Shown here: piece after piece, positions 1 to 4,447 of the stretch
Layout of the letters: every line of letters starts with the position of its first letter
Position numbering within the stretch: the stretch's first letter is position 1
From: a virus
Direction: 5' to 3' (one strand)
IMG/VR virus record: IMGVR_UViG_3300032820_000042
Location: 1-36,656 of that record
DNA: 36,656 bases
Notes under the pieces: model-generated
The model's database searches: none
Told to the model about the DNA's origin: nothing
What the model saw: the letters and a program-made list of their open reading frames with translations, nothing else
Position numbers and translations under genes: made by a program

Positions 1-1
1 C

Positions 2-520
2 CTCATTAAACATAAACATTGGTCACCCTTTGAAATGGTGAATATGTGCGTACAGATTGACACTACCAGAAGTGTAGCTAGTCAAATCTTAAGACATCGT
101 TCATTTAGTTTTCAAGAGTTTAGTCAACGGTATGCTGATGTCTCACAGTTAGGTCTCCCATCCATACCTAACCTCAGACGTCAAGACCTGAAGAATAGAC
201 AGAATAGTATTGATGACCTTAACCCACAAGCAGTAGAGATTTGGAGTAGAATGATAGAAGATCAGTTTGATAAGTCTCAAGCTCTCTATCAACTACTCCT
301 AGATAATGGTGTCGCTAAGGAATGTGCTAGAGATGTACTTCCATTAGCTTCTCCAACACGTCTCTACATGAATGGTACCCTTAGATCTTGGATTCATTAT
401 TGTGACCTAAGATGTGATCATGGTACACAGTTAGAACATCAACATATTGCTAAACAATGTATGTCCCTTATTGAGAATCAGTTCCCTGAAGTATATAATG
501 CATGGAAGATAGACTCATAA
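2..520 (+). CDS. thyX: Flavin-dependent thymidylate synthase ThyX (5' end outside window)
   Basis: ThyX makes dTMP from dUMP using FAD, NADPH and methylenetetrahydrofolate. The reading frame is open from base 2 with no start codon, so the N-terminus lies upstream. The signature RHRxxSxxxxSxRY is present as RHRSFSFQEFSQRY near base 92, and a later block around MNGTLRSWIHYCDLR matches the family's conserved C-terminal helix. The usual AQxEIR stretch reads TQLEHQ here. With the RNR genes at 13.3-15.4 kb it supplies deoxynucleotides for phage replication. It overlaps the next gene by 19 nt. Family assignment is seen in the sequence; activity is inferred. Confidence 0.93.
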   Translation, partial: LIKHKHWSPFEMVNMCVQIDTTRSVASQILRHRSFSFQEFSQRYADVSQLGLPSIPNLRRQDLKNRQNSIDDLNPQAVEIWSRMIEDQFDKSQALYQLLLDNGVAKECARDVLPLASPTRLYMNGTLRSWIHYCDLRCDHGTQLEHQHIAKQCMSLIENQFPEVYNAWKIDS

Positions 521-744
521 CAGTGAGACTTATAACACCTAGTGATCATGACTTCATTTATGAACGTCCAGATAAAACAACTTATAAGTTAATGGTACGT
601 AAAGGTAAAGATAATCAAATAGAGGAGCTAATTAATTACCCAGGTCCTCTATTTGCTAAACATCCAGACCTTAACCTACCTCCAGTCCCACCTTTAGATA
701 AATATGGACAAGCCAACCCAAGATCCACTAACAAAGACAGTTAA
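502..744 (+). CDS. Hypothetical protein, 80 aa
   Basis: Family not recognised. The ATG lies inside the 3' end of thyX and the stop overlaps the next small ORF, the tight packing usual in this genome. The N-terminal half alternates short hydrophobic strands with charged residues (VRLITPSDHDFIYERPDKTTY); the C-terminal third is rich in proline and looks unstructured. There is no signal peptide or membrane segment. Confidence 0.6.
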   Translation: MEDRLITVRLITPSDHDFIYERPDKTTYKLMVRKGKDNQIEELINYPGPLFAKHPDLNLPPVPPLDKYGQANPRSTNKDS

Positions 745-868
745 AGACCGCCTCCAAGACCTTACAGATAGGTTAGGTGGTACAATTCAATATACAGACT
801 GGAAGAATTCACGTGGTGAATCCGGTAAACGTATAATCATCCTTTATAATTATGCAGAAACTAATTAA
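704..868 (+). CDS. Hypothetical protein, 54 aa
   Basis: A short ORF (starts MDKPTQDPLTKTVKDRLQDL) that overlaps the preceding gene by 41 nt and the following membrane-protein gene by 17 nt. It fills what would otherwise be a 107-nt gap. The N-terminal half is a charged predicted helix and the C-terminal half has beta character ending in KRIIILYNY. No family recognised. Support comes from its position and protein-like composition only. Confidence 0.45.
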   Translation: MDKPTQDPLTKTVKDRLQDLTDRLGGTIQYTDWKNSRGESGKRIIILYNYAETN

Positions 869-1142
869 TGTACTTGCTCTTTCGTCTTTTATTGTATCTG
901 CTGCCATTGTTGGCGGTGGTGTTTATGTTTACACAAATAAAGACCCCCTGATAGAAAAAGTTAAAGGTCAAGTGATGGAGTCTATTCAAGAGACCCTCTC
1001 AGGAGCCCTCACAGGAGGCCTAGGAGGTAATTTGGTACCAAACCCTACCCAACTCCTCCCGAGCCCCTCAGAGACGATTGTACCGACCCCTCAGTACACG
1101 AACACCGCACCTTCTCCGGTTCTCCCTTACTCCCCCTTCTGA
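852..1142 (+). CDS. Small membrane-anchored protein, 96 aa
   Basis: Residues 4-27 form one hydrophobic segment (LINVLALSSFIVSAAIVGGG), either a signal anchor or an uncleaved transmembrane helix. It is followed by a short charged helix (residues 31-48), a glycine-rich patch and a proline/threonine-rich tail, so most of the protein should lie on one side of the inner membrane. Small proteins of this build are common near genome ends of marine cyanophages, but the function is unknown. It could take part in lysis, which is not shown. Confidence 0.6.
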   Translation: MQKLINVLALSSFIVSAAIVGGGVYVYTNKDPLIEKVKGQVMESIQETLSGALTGGLGGNLVPNPTQLLPSPSETIVPTPQYTNTAPSPVLPYSPF

Positions 1143-1143
1143 T

Positions 1144-1296
1144 ATGTTTTCTACCGTTCATTATCTCGTATCTTATGTGCTTGTCATGACAAATTGTATT
1201 GCCCCGGTAAATTGGAAGCATTGTGCACCTGTTCATGAATGGTTACCACCTTATTTTAATGATTATAAAGATTATATCGGTAAATGGGACCCCTGA
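1144..1296 (+). CDS. Hypothetical protein, 50 aa
   Basis: The ATG is two bases after the stop of the 96-aa membrane gene. The product starts with a moderately hydrophobic stretch (FSTVHYLVSYVLVM), has two cysteines and ends in an aromatic, acidic tail (YFNDYKDYIGKWDP). An in-frame extension to base 1078 would overlap the upstream gene and reads as low-complexity serine/proline, so the shorter start is preferred. It is the last gene before the repeat-rich non-coding block. Confidence 0.45.
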   Translation: MFSTVHYLVSYVLVMTNCIAPVNWKHCAPVHEWLPPYFNDYKDYIGKWDP

Positions 1297-1364
1297 GGAA
1301 TTTTAACATAAATTTCTGAAGGCATACCCATATAACGGCAGCGTTGTATCCCCCCTATGGGGTG

Positions 1365-1380
1365 TCACACTATCGTTATA
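1365..1380 (+). repeat. 16-bp direct repeat, copy 1
   Basis: TCACACTATCGTTATA, identical to the copy at 1485-1500, exactly 120 nt downstream. A degenerate copy (GTATCACAGTATAA) lies near 1425. The first half resembles the CACACTCAT word found through the replication region. Confidence 0.85.
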
Positions 1381-1390
1381 TCACACCATG

Positions 1391-1473
1391 CCGCTCGCAC
1401 TTCGTGCTCGCTTCATTATCACGGCGTATCACAGTATAACACTGGTGCGCAAGGAGCGAGCGAAGCGAGCGGG
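1391..1473. repeat. GC-rich inverted repeat with TTCG centres
   Basis: The left arm at 1391-1414 (CCGCTCGC, ACTTCGTG, CTCGCT) is complementary to the right arm at 1453-1473 (AGCGAG, CGAA, GCGAGCGG), except for four extra bases in the left arm. Each arm can also fold on itself around TTCG or CGAA. The high GC contrasts with the AT-rich surroundings. Confidence 0.7.
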
Positions 1474-1484
1474 ATGATGTAGTA

Positions 1485-1500
1485 TCACACTATCGTTATA
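1485..1500 (+). repeat. 16-bp direct repeat, copy 2
   Basis: Exact copy of 1365-1380, here preceded by AGTA and followed by ATGTGTGCGC. It lies 49 nt upstream of the first early promoter. Confidence 0.85.
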
Positions 1501-1526
1501 ATGTGTGCGCATCTGTTTGCGTTCCA

Positions 1527-1577
1527 TGTTACAGTATGTTAAGCACAGTTGACATAAGCAATACACAGTGCTATACT
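1527..1577 (+). promoter_or_regulatory. Early sigma70 promoter P1 with upstream box
   Basis: -35 TTGACA at 1549-1554, 17-nt spacer, -10 TATACT at 1572-1577 with an extended -10 (TG, then C, before TATACT). The box TGTTACA-gta-TGTTAAG at 1527-1543 is centred 14 nt before the first base of the -35. It is followed by the 45-aa ORF at 1615. Confidence 0.88.
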
Positions 1578-1614
1578 ATGTGAGTAGTTAAGGGAATCAA
1601 CCTTGAATCAATCC

Positions 1615-1752
1615 ATGCTTGAGCGTCAATCATTGATCGGAATGCTCAGATCATTTGTTAAGTTTCCAGCTAAACCATTTGGTCATCGTGCACATGATAC
1701 AATGAGGACTACAACCAGTTGGACACCACGTCCACTGAAAGGTATCAGGTAA
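1615..1752 (+). CDS. Small basic early protein, 45 aa
   Basis: Begins MLERQSLIGMLRSF and ends RPLKGIR. Its ATG lies about 30 nt after the predicted transcription start of P1, and its stop is 3 nt before a TTCG hairpin, so it is the only possible coding content of this promoter-hairpin unit. The product is strongly basic, with many Arg, His and Lys residues. Small basic early phage proteins often bind host proteins or nucleic acid, but no family is recognised. Confidence 0.5.
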   Translation: MLERQSLIGMLRSFVKFPAKPFGHRAHDTMRTTTSWTPRPLKGIR

Positions 1753-1755
1753 TGT

Positions 1756-1771
1756 GAGGGCTTCGGCCCTT
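1756..1771 (+). terminator. TTCG hairpin, possible terminator or processing site
   Basis: Stem GAGGGC/GCCCTT around TTCG directly after the 45-aa ORF. No T-run follows (TACTTCC), so an RNA-stabilising or processing role is as likely as termination. Confidence 0.5.
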
Positions 1772-1792
1772 ACTTCCTCACCTTTGCATCAT

Positions 1793-1843
1793 TATTACAG
1801 TATGTTACGTGTGCTTGACTTTTGAGGTGATGTGTGCTATGAT
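1793..1843 (+). promoter_or_regulatory. Early sigma70 promoter P2 with upstream box
   Basis: -35 TTGACT at 1815-1820, 17-nt spacer, -10 TATGAT at 1838-1843, extended -10 TG present. The box TATTACA-gta-TGTTACG at 1793-1809 has the same centre-to--35 distance as in P1 and P3. Confidence 0.86.
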
Positions 1844-1886
1844 ACGTGTATCAGATGAGAGACCACTCACTGATCACCACAGCTAA

Positions 1887-1937
1887 TGTTACAGCATGTA
1901 ACAAAGGCTTGACAAATCCAGTCAAGTGTGCTATGGT
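1887..1937 (+). promoter_or_regulatory. Early sigma70 promoter P3 with perfect palindromic box
   Basis: -35 TTGACA at 1909-1914, 17-nt spacer, -10 TATGGT at 1932-1937, extended -10 TG present. The box TGTTACA-gca-TGTAACA at 1887-1903 is a perfect 7+3+7 dyad. The promoter faces the 72-aa gene at 1981. Confidence 0.86.
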
Positions 1938-1980
1938 GTACACATGGTTGAGAAACCACCAGTTCTTTATTCTATTTACT

Positions 1981-2199
1981 ATGCGTAACATTCTCATTCA
2001 CTGCAAACCTTCATTACTTGATCAAGTAAAAGAAATGGGTTTGTATTATACTCACTCTAATAATGGTGAGGTTGATGTAATTGTCCCTGACATTGATACA
2101 CCTGATACTATTGATGGTGTTTACATTGACCCTGATAAATACTTATGTGAGTTCTATGAACTTGATTATGATCAAGTTAATTGTGTTGAGTTAGCGTGA
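1981..2199 (+). CDS. Early protein, 72 aa, acidic
   Basis: Starts MRNILIHCKPSLLDQVKEMG, about 38 nt after the predicted start of P3. The frame is open further upstream, but a longer start would span promoter P3 and is unlikely. The C-terminal half is rich in Asp (DVIVPDIDTPDTID), giving a strongly acidic protein. Its 3' coding end holds an 8-bp hairpin (AACTTGAT/ATCAAGTT, about 2159-2178). No family recognised. Confidence 0.62.
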   Translation: MRNILIHCKPSLLDQVKEMGLYYTHSNNGEVDVIVPDIDTPDTIDGVYIDPDKYLCEFYELDYDQVNCVELA

Positions 2200-2204
2200 T
2201 GCTG

Positions 2205-2245
2205 AGGGATCGAATCCCTTCTCAATACCTAGACCTTCGGGTCTA
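2205..2245 (+). terminator. Pair of hairpins after the 72-aa gene
   Basis: AGGGAT-cga-ATCCCT at 2205-2219, then TAGACC-ttcg-GGTCTA at 2230-2245. There is no clear T-run. The first stem recurs at 3253-3269 as AGGGAT-tcata-ATCCCT. This repeats the pattern of small gene followed by a TTCG hairpin seen after P1. Confidence 0.5.
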
Positions 2246-2271
2246 ATTATCCACCTTATTCACTAAACTAA

Positions 2272-2541
2272 ATGTTTAAATCCACTCCTGAGTCCAGCTG
2301 TGTCAACAACATGTTCGTCAATGTATTGACACGCAATGCAGTCATCGAATACAAAGATGGCTCAATCTATAACTACGAGAACGTACCATTTGCTGGTCTG
2401 TTTGAGTATGCTAAAGGACTCAAGTCTGTGGGTAGCTGGGTTAACACCTATCTCTTGAATACTAACTTCAATGCTAAGGGTGTAACATGTGAATTCATTG
2501 GCTATAATGATATGGATCATCTGGCTGAATTCGCTGTCTAA
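2272..2541 (+). CDS. KTSC-like small protein, 89 aa
   Basis: The central part (residues 17-60: RNAVIEYKDGSIYNYENVP, then FAGLFEYAKGLKSVGSWVN) follows the KTSC-domain pattern, in which short strands with a G-x-x-Y-x-Y-x-x-V-P turn precede a helix ending in S-x-G. Its molecular role in phages is unknown. The ATG is preceded by an AT-rich leader without a clear Shine-Dalgarno sequence. The family call rests on pattern recognition only. Confidence 0.6.
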   Translation: MFKSTPESSCVNNMFVNVLTRNAVIEYKDGSIYNYENVPFAGLFEYAKGLKSVGSWVNTYLLNTNFNAKGVTCEFIGYNDMDHLAEFAV

Positions 2542-2544
2542 GTT

Positions 2545-2582
2545 ATTCACATTCATCAGGGACAGTTACTGTCTCTTTCTTT
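2545..2582 (+). promoter_or_regulatory. Repeated-word element and hairpin just upstream of tRNA-Asp
   Basis: ATTCACATTCATCAGGGAC (2545-2563) is a near copy of the element at 3431. It runs into a GACAGT-t-ACTGTC dyad and a pyrimidine-rich tail that ends at the first base of the tRNA. It may be a promoter with its initiation region, or a terminator or processing signal for the tRNA. Confidence 0.4.
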
Positions 2583-2654
2583 GGTCCATTGGTGAAGTGG
2601 TTATCACACAAGCTTGTCACGCTTGAATCATGAGTTCAATTCTCATATGGACCG
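2583..2654 (+). tRNA. trnD: tRNA-Asp (anticodon GUC)
   Basis: A complete cloverleaf of 72 nt. The acceptor stem GGTCCAT/ATGGACC is 7 of 7 paired, the D stem GTGA/TCAC has loop AGTGGTTA, the anticodon stem CAAGC/GCTTG carries loop TTGTCAC (anticodon GTC, 2616-2618), and the T stem ATGAG/CTCAT has loop TTCAATT. Discriminator base G is the Asp identity base. CCA is not encoded. The ORF that opens in the anticodon loop is therefore not translated from there. A phage tRNA-Asp may support translation of the Asp-rich phage proteins. Confidence 0.96.
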
Positions 2655-2688
2655 TTGGCTCACACTGAGTGAGTCTTTAATTGCTACA

Positions 2689-2859
2689 ATGTCTGTTATT
2701 AGACTCGACTCTTATTCTGAGTACGGACACAATGATCGAGGTGAATACCTTGAGCAATTGATGGACGAACTCGATACATCACGTGATAGATGTGATGAGT
2801 ATTGGAATGAAAGTCTACTCGAAAACTATCTACGTTCTTCATCTAATCTTGACTATTGA
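2689..2859 (+). CDS. Hypothetical acidic early protein, 56 aa
   Basis: The frame extends upstream into the tRNA gene, so the first ATG clear of it (MSVIRLDSYSEYGHNDRGEY) is chosen. The product is helical and acidic (LEQLMDELDTSRDRCDEYW). It ends 2 nt before the ardA start, suggesting translational coupling. No family recognised; it may be a partner or small relative of early host-takeover proteins. Confidence 0.5.
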   Translation: MSVIRLDSYSEYGHNDRGEYLEQLMDELDTSRDRCDEYWNESLLENYLRSSSNLDY

Positions 2860-2861
2860 TT

Positions 2862-3212
2862 ATGACTGTTACTTATTCTGACGTTATGTCACCTGAACTA
2901 GAGCAACTTCGTGATGCTATTGGTTCAACTGGTATGATTGATACCATGCCTGATGAGTTCTATCAAGACCTTATTGATTATGGTATTGAGACATCAGAAC
3001 AGTTTGAAGATGCCTATCAAGGTTCATATTCAAGCGGTGCTGAATTCTGTGAAACAATGGTCAACGATTGTGGTGATCTAGAACAGATCCCTAATTTCAT
3101 CACCAATCATATCAATTGGGATGACATGTGGGAATGTGAACTACGTCATGATTACTTCATGATAGATGGTAAACGACCTGGAGATAAACGCTTCTTCAGT
3201 AAATACTTTTGA
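2862..3212 (+). CDS. ardA: ArdA-type antirestriction protein
   Basis: ArdA proteins are acidic mimics of B-form DNA that occupy type I restriction-modification enzymes. The C-terminal half (residues about 48-110) shows the family hallmark: FEDAYQGSYSS, then EFCETMVNDCGDLEQIP, then an INWDDMW block and a DYF near the end. The protein is short (116 aa against roughly 165 for plasmid ArdA) and strongly acidic. An alternative TTG two codons upstream is less likely than this ATG. The early position matches the T7 strategy, in which the unrelated DNA mimic Ocr is the first early gene. Confidence 0.83.
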   Translation: MTVTYSDVMSPELEQLRDAIGSTGMIDTMPDEFYQDLIDYGIETSEQFEDAYQGSYSSGAEFCETMVNDCGDLEQIPNFITNHINWDDMWECELRHDYFMIDGKRPGDKRFFSKYF

Positions 3213-3223
3213 TTCTCTAATCT

Positions 3224-3252
3224 AACCCATCATTAAACCGGTGGGTTTTCTT
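3224..3252 (+). terminator. Intrinsic terminator after ardA
   Basis: AACCCA (3224-3229) pairs with TGGGTT (3242-3247), with CC/GG inside the loop, followed by TTCTT. A second stem, AGGGAT-tcata-ATCCCT at 3253-3269, follows at once, then the palindrome AAAGCGCTTT near 3277. Confidence 0.6.
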
Positions 3253-3292
3253 AGGGATTCATAATCCCTTAATTAAAGCGCTTTAAACACTT

Positions 3293-3583
3293 ATGAAACC
3301 CAAATCATTTAAACTATCTGATGAGACTATTACTCTAATCTCTACAGATCTTGAAGATATTAATGTCATTCCAATTCAAGAATACATTATTGATATCAAG
3401 AAACGAGTAGAGATTAACAACCACGAAGTAATCACACTCATCAGGGACTTGGAGTATGTTTACAACAAGGCTAAGCCTATTGTAACGCAGGGACTTGAGA
3501 TAGCAGTCAATGCTTACAACAAGATAGGTAAAGCTGTGGCTAAATCATATGACACAAAGGCTAAGACTGATGGTGTCAATTGA
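3293..3583 (+). CDS. Hypothetical protein, 96 aa
   Basis: Starts MKPKSFKLSDETITLISTDL. Predominantly helical and charged, soluble. It contains one CACACTCAT word and two CAGGGACTT words within its coding sequence. The 3' end overlaps the next tiny membrane gene by 14 nt. No family recognised. Confidence 0.6.
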   Translation: MKPKSFKLSDETITLISTDLEDINVIPIQEYIIDIKKRVEINNHEVITLIRDLEYVYNKAKPIVTQGLEIAVNAYNKIGKAVAKSYDTKAKTDGVN

Positions 3584-3656
3584 TTTAGTATTCATACTCT
3601 GTGTAATCATGTTCATCTATTGGATGATGTACATTCTACCTGAGAAACTAATGTGA
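3570..3656 (+). CDS. Tiny transmembrane peptide, 28 aa
   Basis: Starts inside the end of the 96-aa gene (ATGGTG). Nearly the whole product is one transmembrane helix (LVFILCVIMFIYWMMYIL), ending PEKLM with a positive residue. It is too short for most gene callers. It could act as a membrane effector or small holin-like peptide; nothing shows which. Confidence 0.5.
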   Translation: MVSIDLVFILCVIMFIYWMMYILPEKLM

Positions 3657-3662
3657 ACCATC

Positions 3663-3812
3663 ATGCAACAATCAACTATTCACAAAACATCTGATGGTAA
3701 ACGTAAAGACAAAGGACGAAAGAAACCTCAACAAGTGAGGCAAGCTAAGGCAAGAACTAAGGCCTTAATTAAGAAACTAAATCACACTCACACACCTCAG
3801 GGACTTGGCTGA
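3663..3812 (+). CDS. Small highly basic protein, 49 aa
   Basis: Rich in Lys, Arg and Gln (KRKDKGRKKPQQVRQAKART), so probably nucleic-acid binding or ribosome-associated. The last 30 nt include ATCACACTCA and TCAGGGACTTGG, the two early repeat words. The stop is directly followed by the ATG of the next gene. Confidence 0.5.
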   Translation: MQQSTIHKTSDGKRKDKGRKKPQQVRQAKARTKALIKKLNHTHTPQGLG

Positions 3813-3989
3813 ATGACTGTCAACTATCACATGAATCGTTACGTTGCTACATTAATGAATGGTCATGAGTTCTATGTTAGAGCTGATGATGATCATGAAG
3901 CAGCTGAGTCTGCAGCTACTATGGCTCAACGCTTAGGTGCTGAGCTAGCTGATGTTATGTTAGATCCTAATCAAGAACCACATGCCTAA
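3813..3989 (+). CDS. Hypothetical protein, 58 aa
   Basis: Starts MTVNYHMNRYVATLMNG, directly after the previous stop. One beta hairpin (YVATLMNGHEFYVRA) is followed by an alanine-rich helix (HEAAESAATMAQRLG), which resembles small beta-beta-alpha proteins found in marine cyanophages. It overlaps the next gene by 8 nt. Function unknown. Confidence 0.55.
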   Translation: MTVNYHMNRYVATLMNGHEFYVRADDDHEAAESAATMAQRLGAELADVMLDPNQEPHA

Positions 3990-4311
3990 GAAAAAGAAAC
4001 CTTACTACCCAAACAACTGGCAAGCATTCAAGGATGCACCAGATGAAATGTTCATGGATCATACATTTGATGAACTGATGGATTGGAAGGTAGCTGGTTG
4101 GGAGTTACCTTCATCAGTTTACTGTATCATTAGAACCATGGACGTAAACACAAAGAAAGTTAAAGAGTATCACTACAAGAGACCAGGTGCTGCCCGTAAC
4201 AAAGTTAAGAAACTAATGGATGAGGGTAGACATGAGTTTACTTTAGTTGATGCTGACTCTATCCACCACTTATCACCGAGGTACGATGATGACGAAACTG
4301 AAGAAGACTAA
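3982..4311 (+). CDS. Hypothetical conserved phage protein, 109 aa
   Basis: A Lys-rich start (MPKKKKPYYPNNW) and an acidic tail (RYDDDETEED) enclose a central alpha/beta segment with a strand SVYCIIRTMD, a basic KRPGAARNKVKKLMDEG helix and strand EFTLVDAD. Proteins of this build occur in many T7-like cyanophages just before the RNA polymerase, but no function is assigned. It overlaps the next ORF by 26 nt. Confidence 0.65.
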   Translation: MPKKKKPYYPNNWQAFKDAPDEMFMDHTFDELMDWKVAGWELPSSVYCIIRTMDVNTKKVKEYHYKRPGAARNKVKKLMDEGRHEFTLVDADSIHHLSPRYDDDETEED

Positions 4312-4447
4312 AGCATGGTATCGTGCATATGAGGAGTTAATCTTTCAACTTGAAGATCACACTCATAAAGACGAGATATTAGCACTATGTGAAGAACAAC
4401 TACGTGATGATCAGGAGGGCTATGCAACCAACAGCGTCACAGATTGA
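4286..4447 (+). CDS. Hypothetical protein, 53-54 aa, overlapping the RNA polymerase start
   Basis: Two adjacent ATGs (4286, 4289) begin MTKLKKTKAWYRAYEELI. The product is a charged, likely helical protein. It overlaps the previous gene at its start and the RNA polymerase gene by 26 nt at its end, so it may couple polymerase translation. It contains ATCACACTCATAAAG (4356-4370). Confidence 0.55.
   Translation: MMTKLKKTKAWYRAYEELIFQLEDHTHKDEILALCEEQLRDDQEGYATNSVTD

Larger units (their letters stand above)
1297..1526. other. Non-coding palindrome-rich region, candidate genome terminus
   Basis: About 230 nt without a credible ORF on either strand. It contains CCCC-TAT-GGGG near 1352, an AACG/CGTT hairpin near 1335-1346, a GC-rich inverted repeat (1391-1473) and two copies of a 16-bp direct repeat 120 nt apart. 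It separates thyX-side genes from the early promoters, the place where terminal repeats and packaging sites occur in T7-like phages. The terminus interpretation is inference. Confidence 0.55.

Noticed and set aside
1846-1980. N-terminal extension of the 72-aa early protein from a GTG at 1846.
   Set aside because: It would run through promoter P3 and its palindromic box, so the ATG at 1981 is preferred.
2201-2228. tRNA 3'-end-like sequence (GAGGG-ATCGAAT-CCCTT resembles a T arm), possible tRNA or attP.
   Set aside because: No matching 5' acceptor strand, D arm or anticodon arm could be placed within 60-95 nt upstream, and no integrase is present. It is better explained as a simple hairpin.
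2614-2688. Upstream extension of the 56-aa ORF from a TTG at 2614.
   Set aside because: This start lies in the anticodon loop of the tRNA-Asp gene, and the tRNA occupies 2583-2654.
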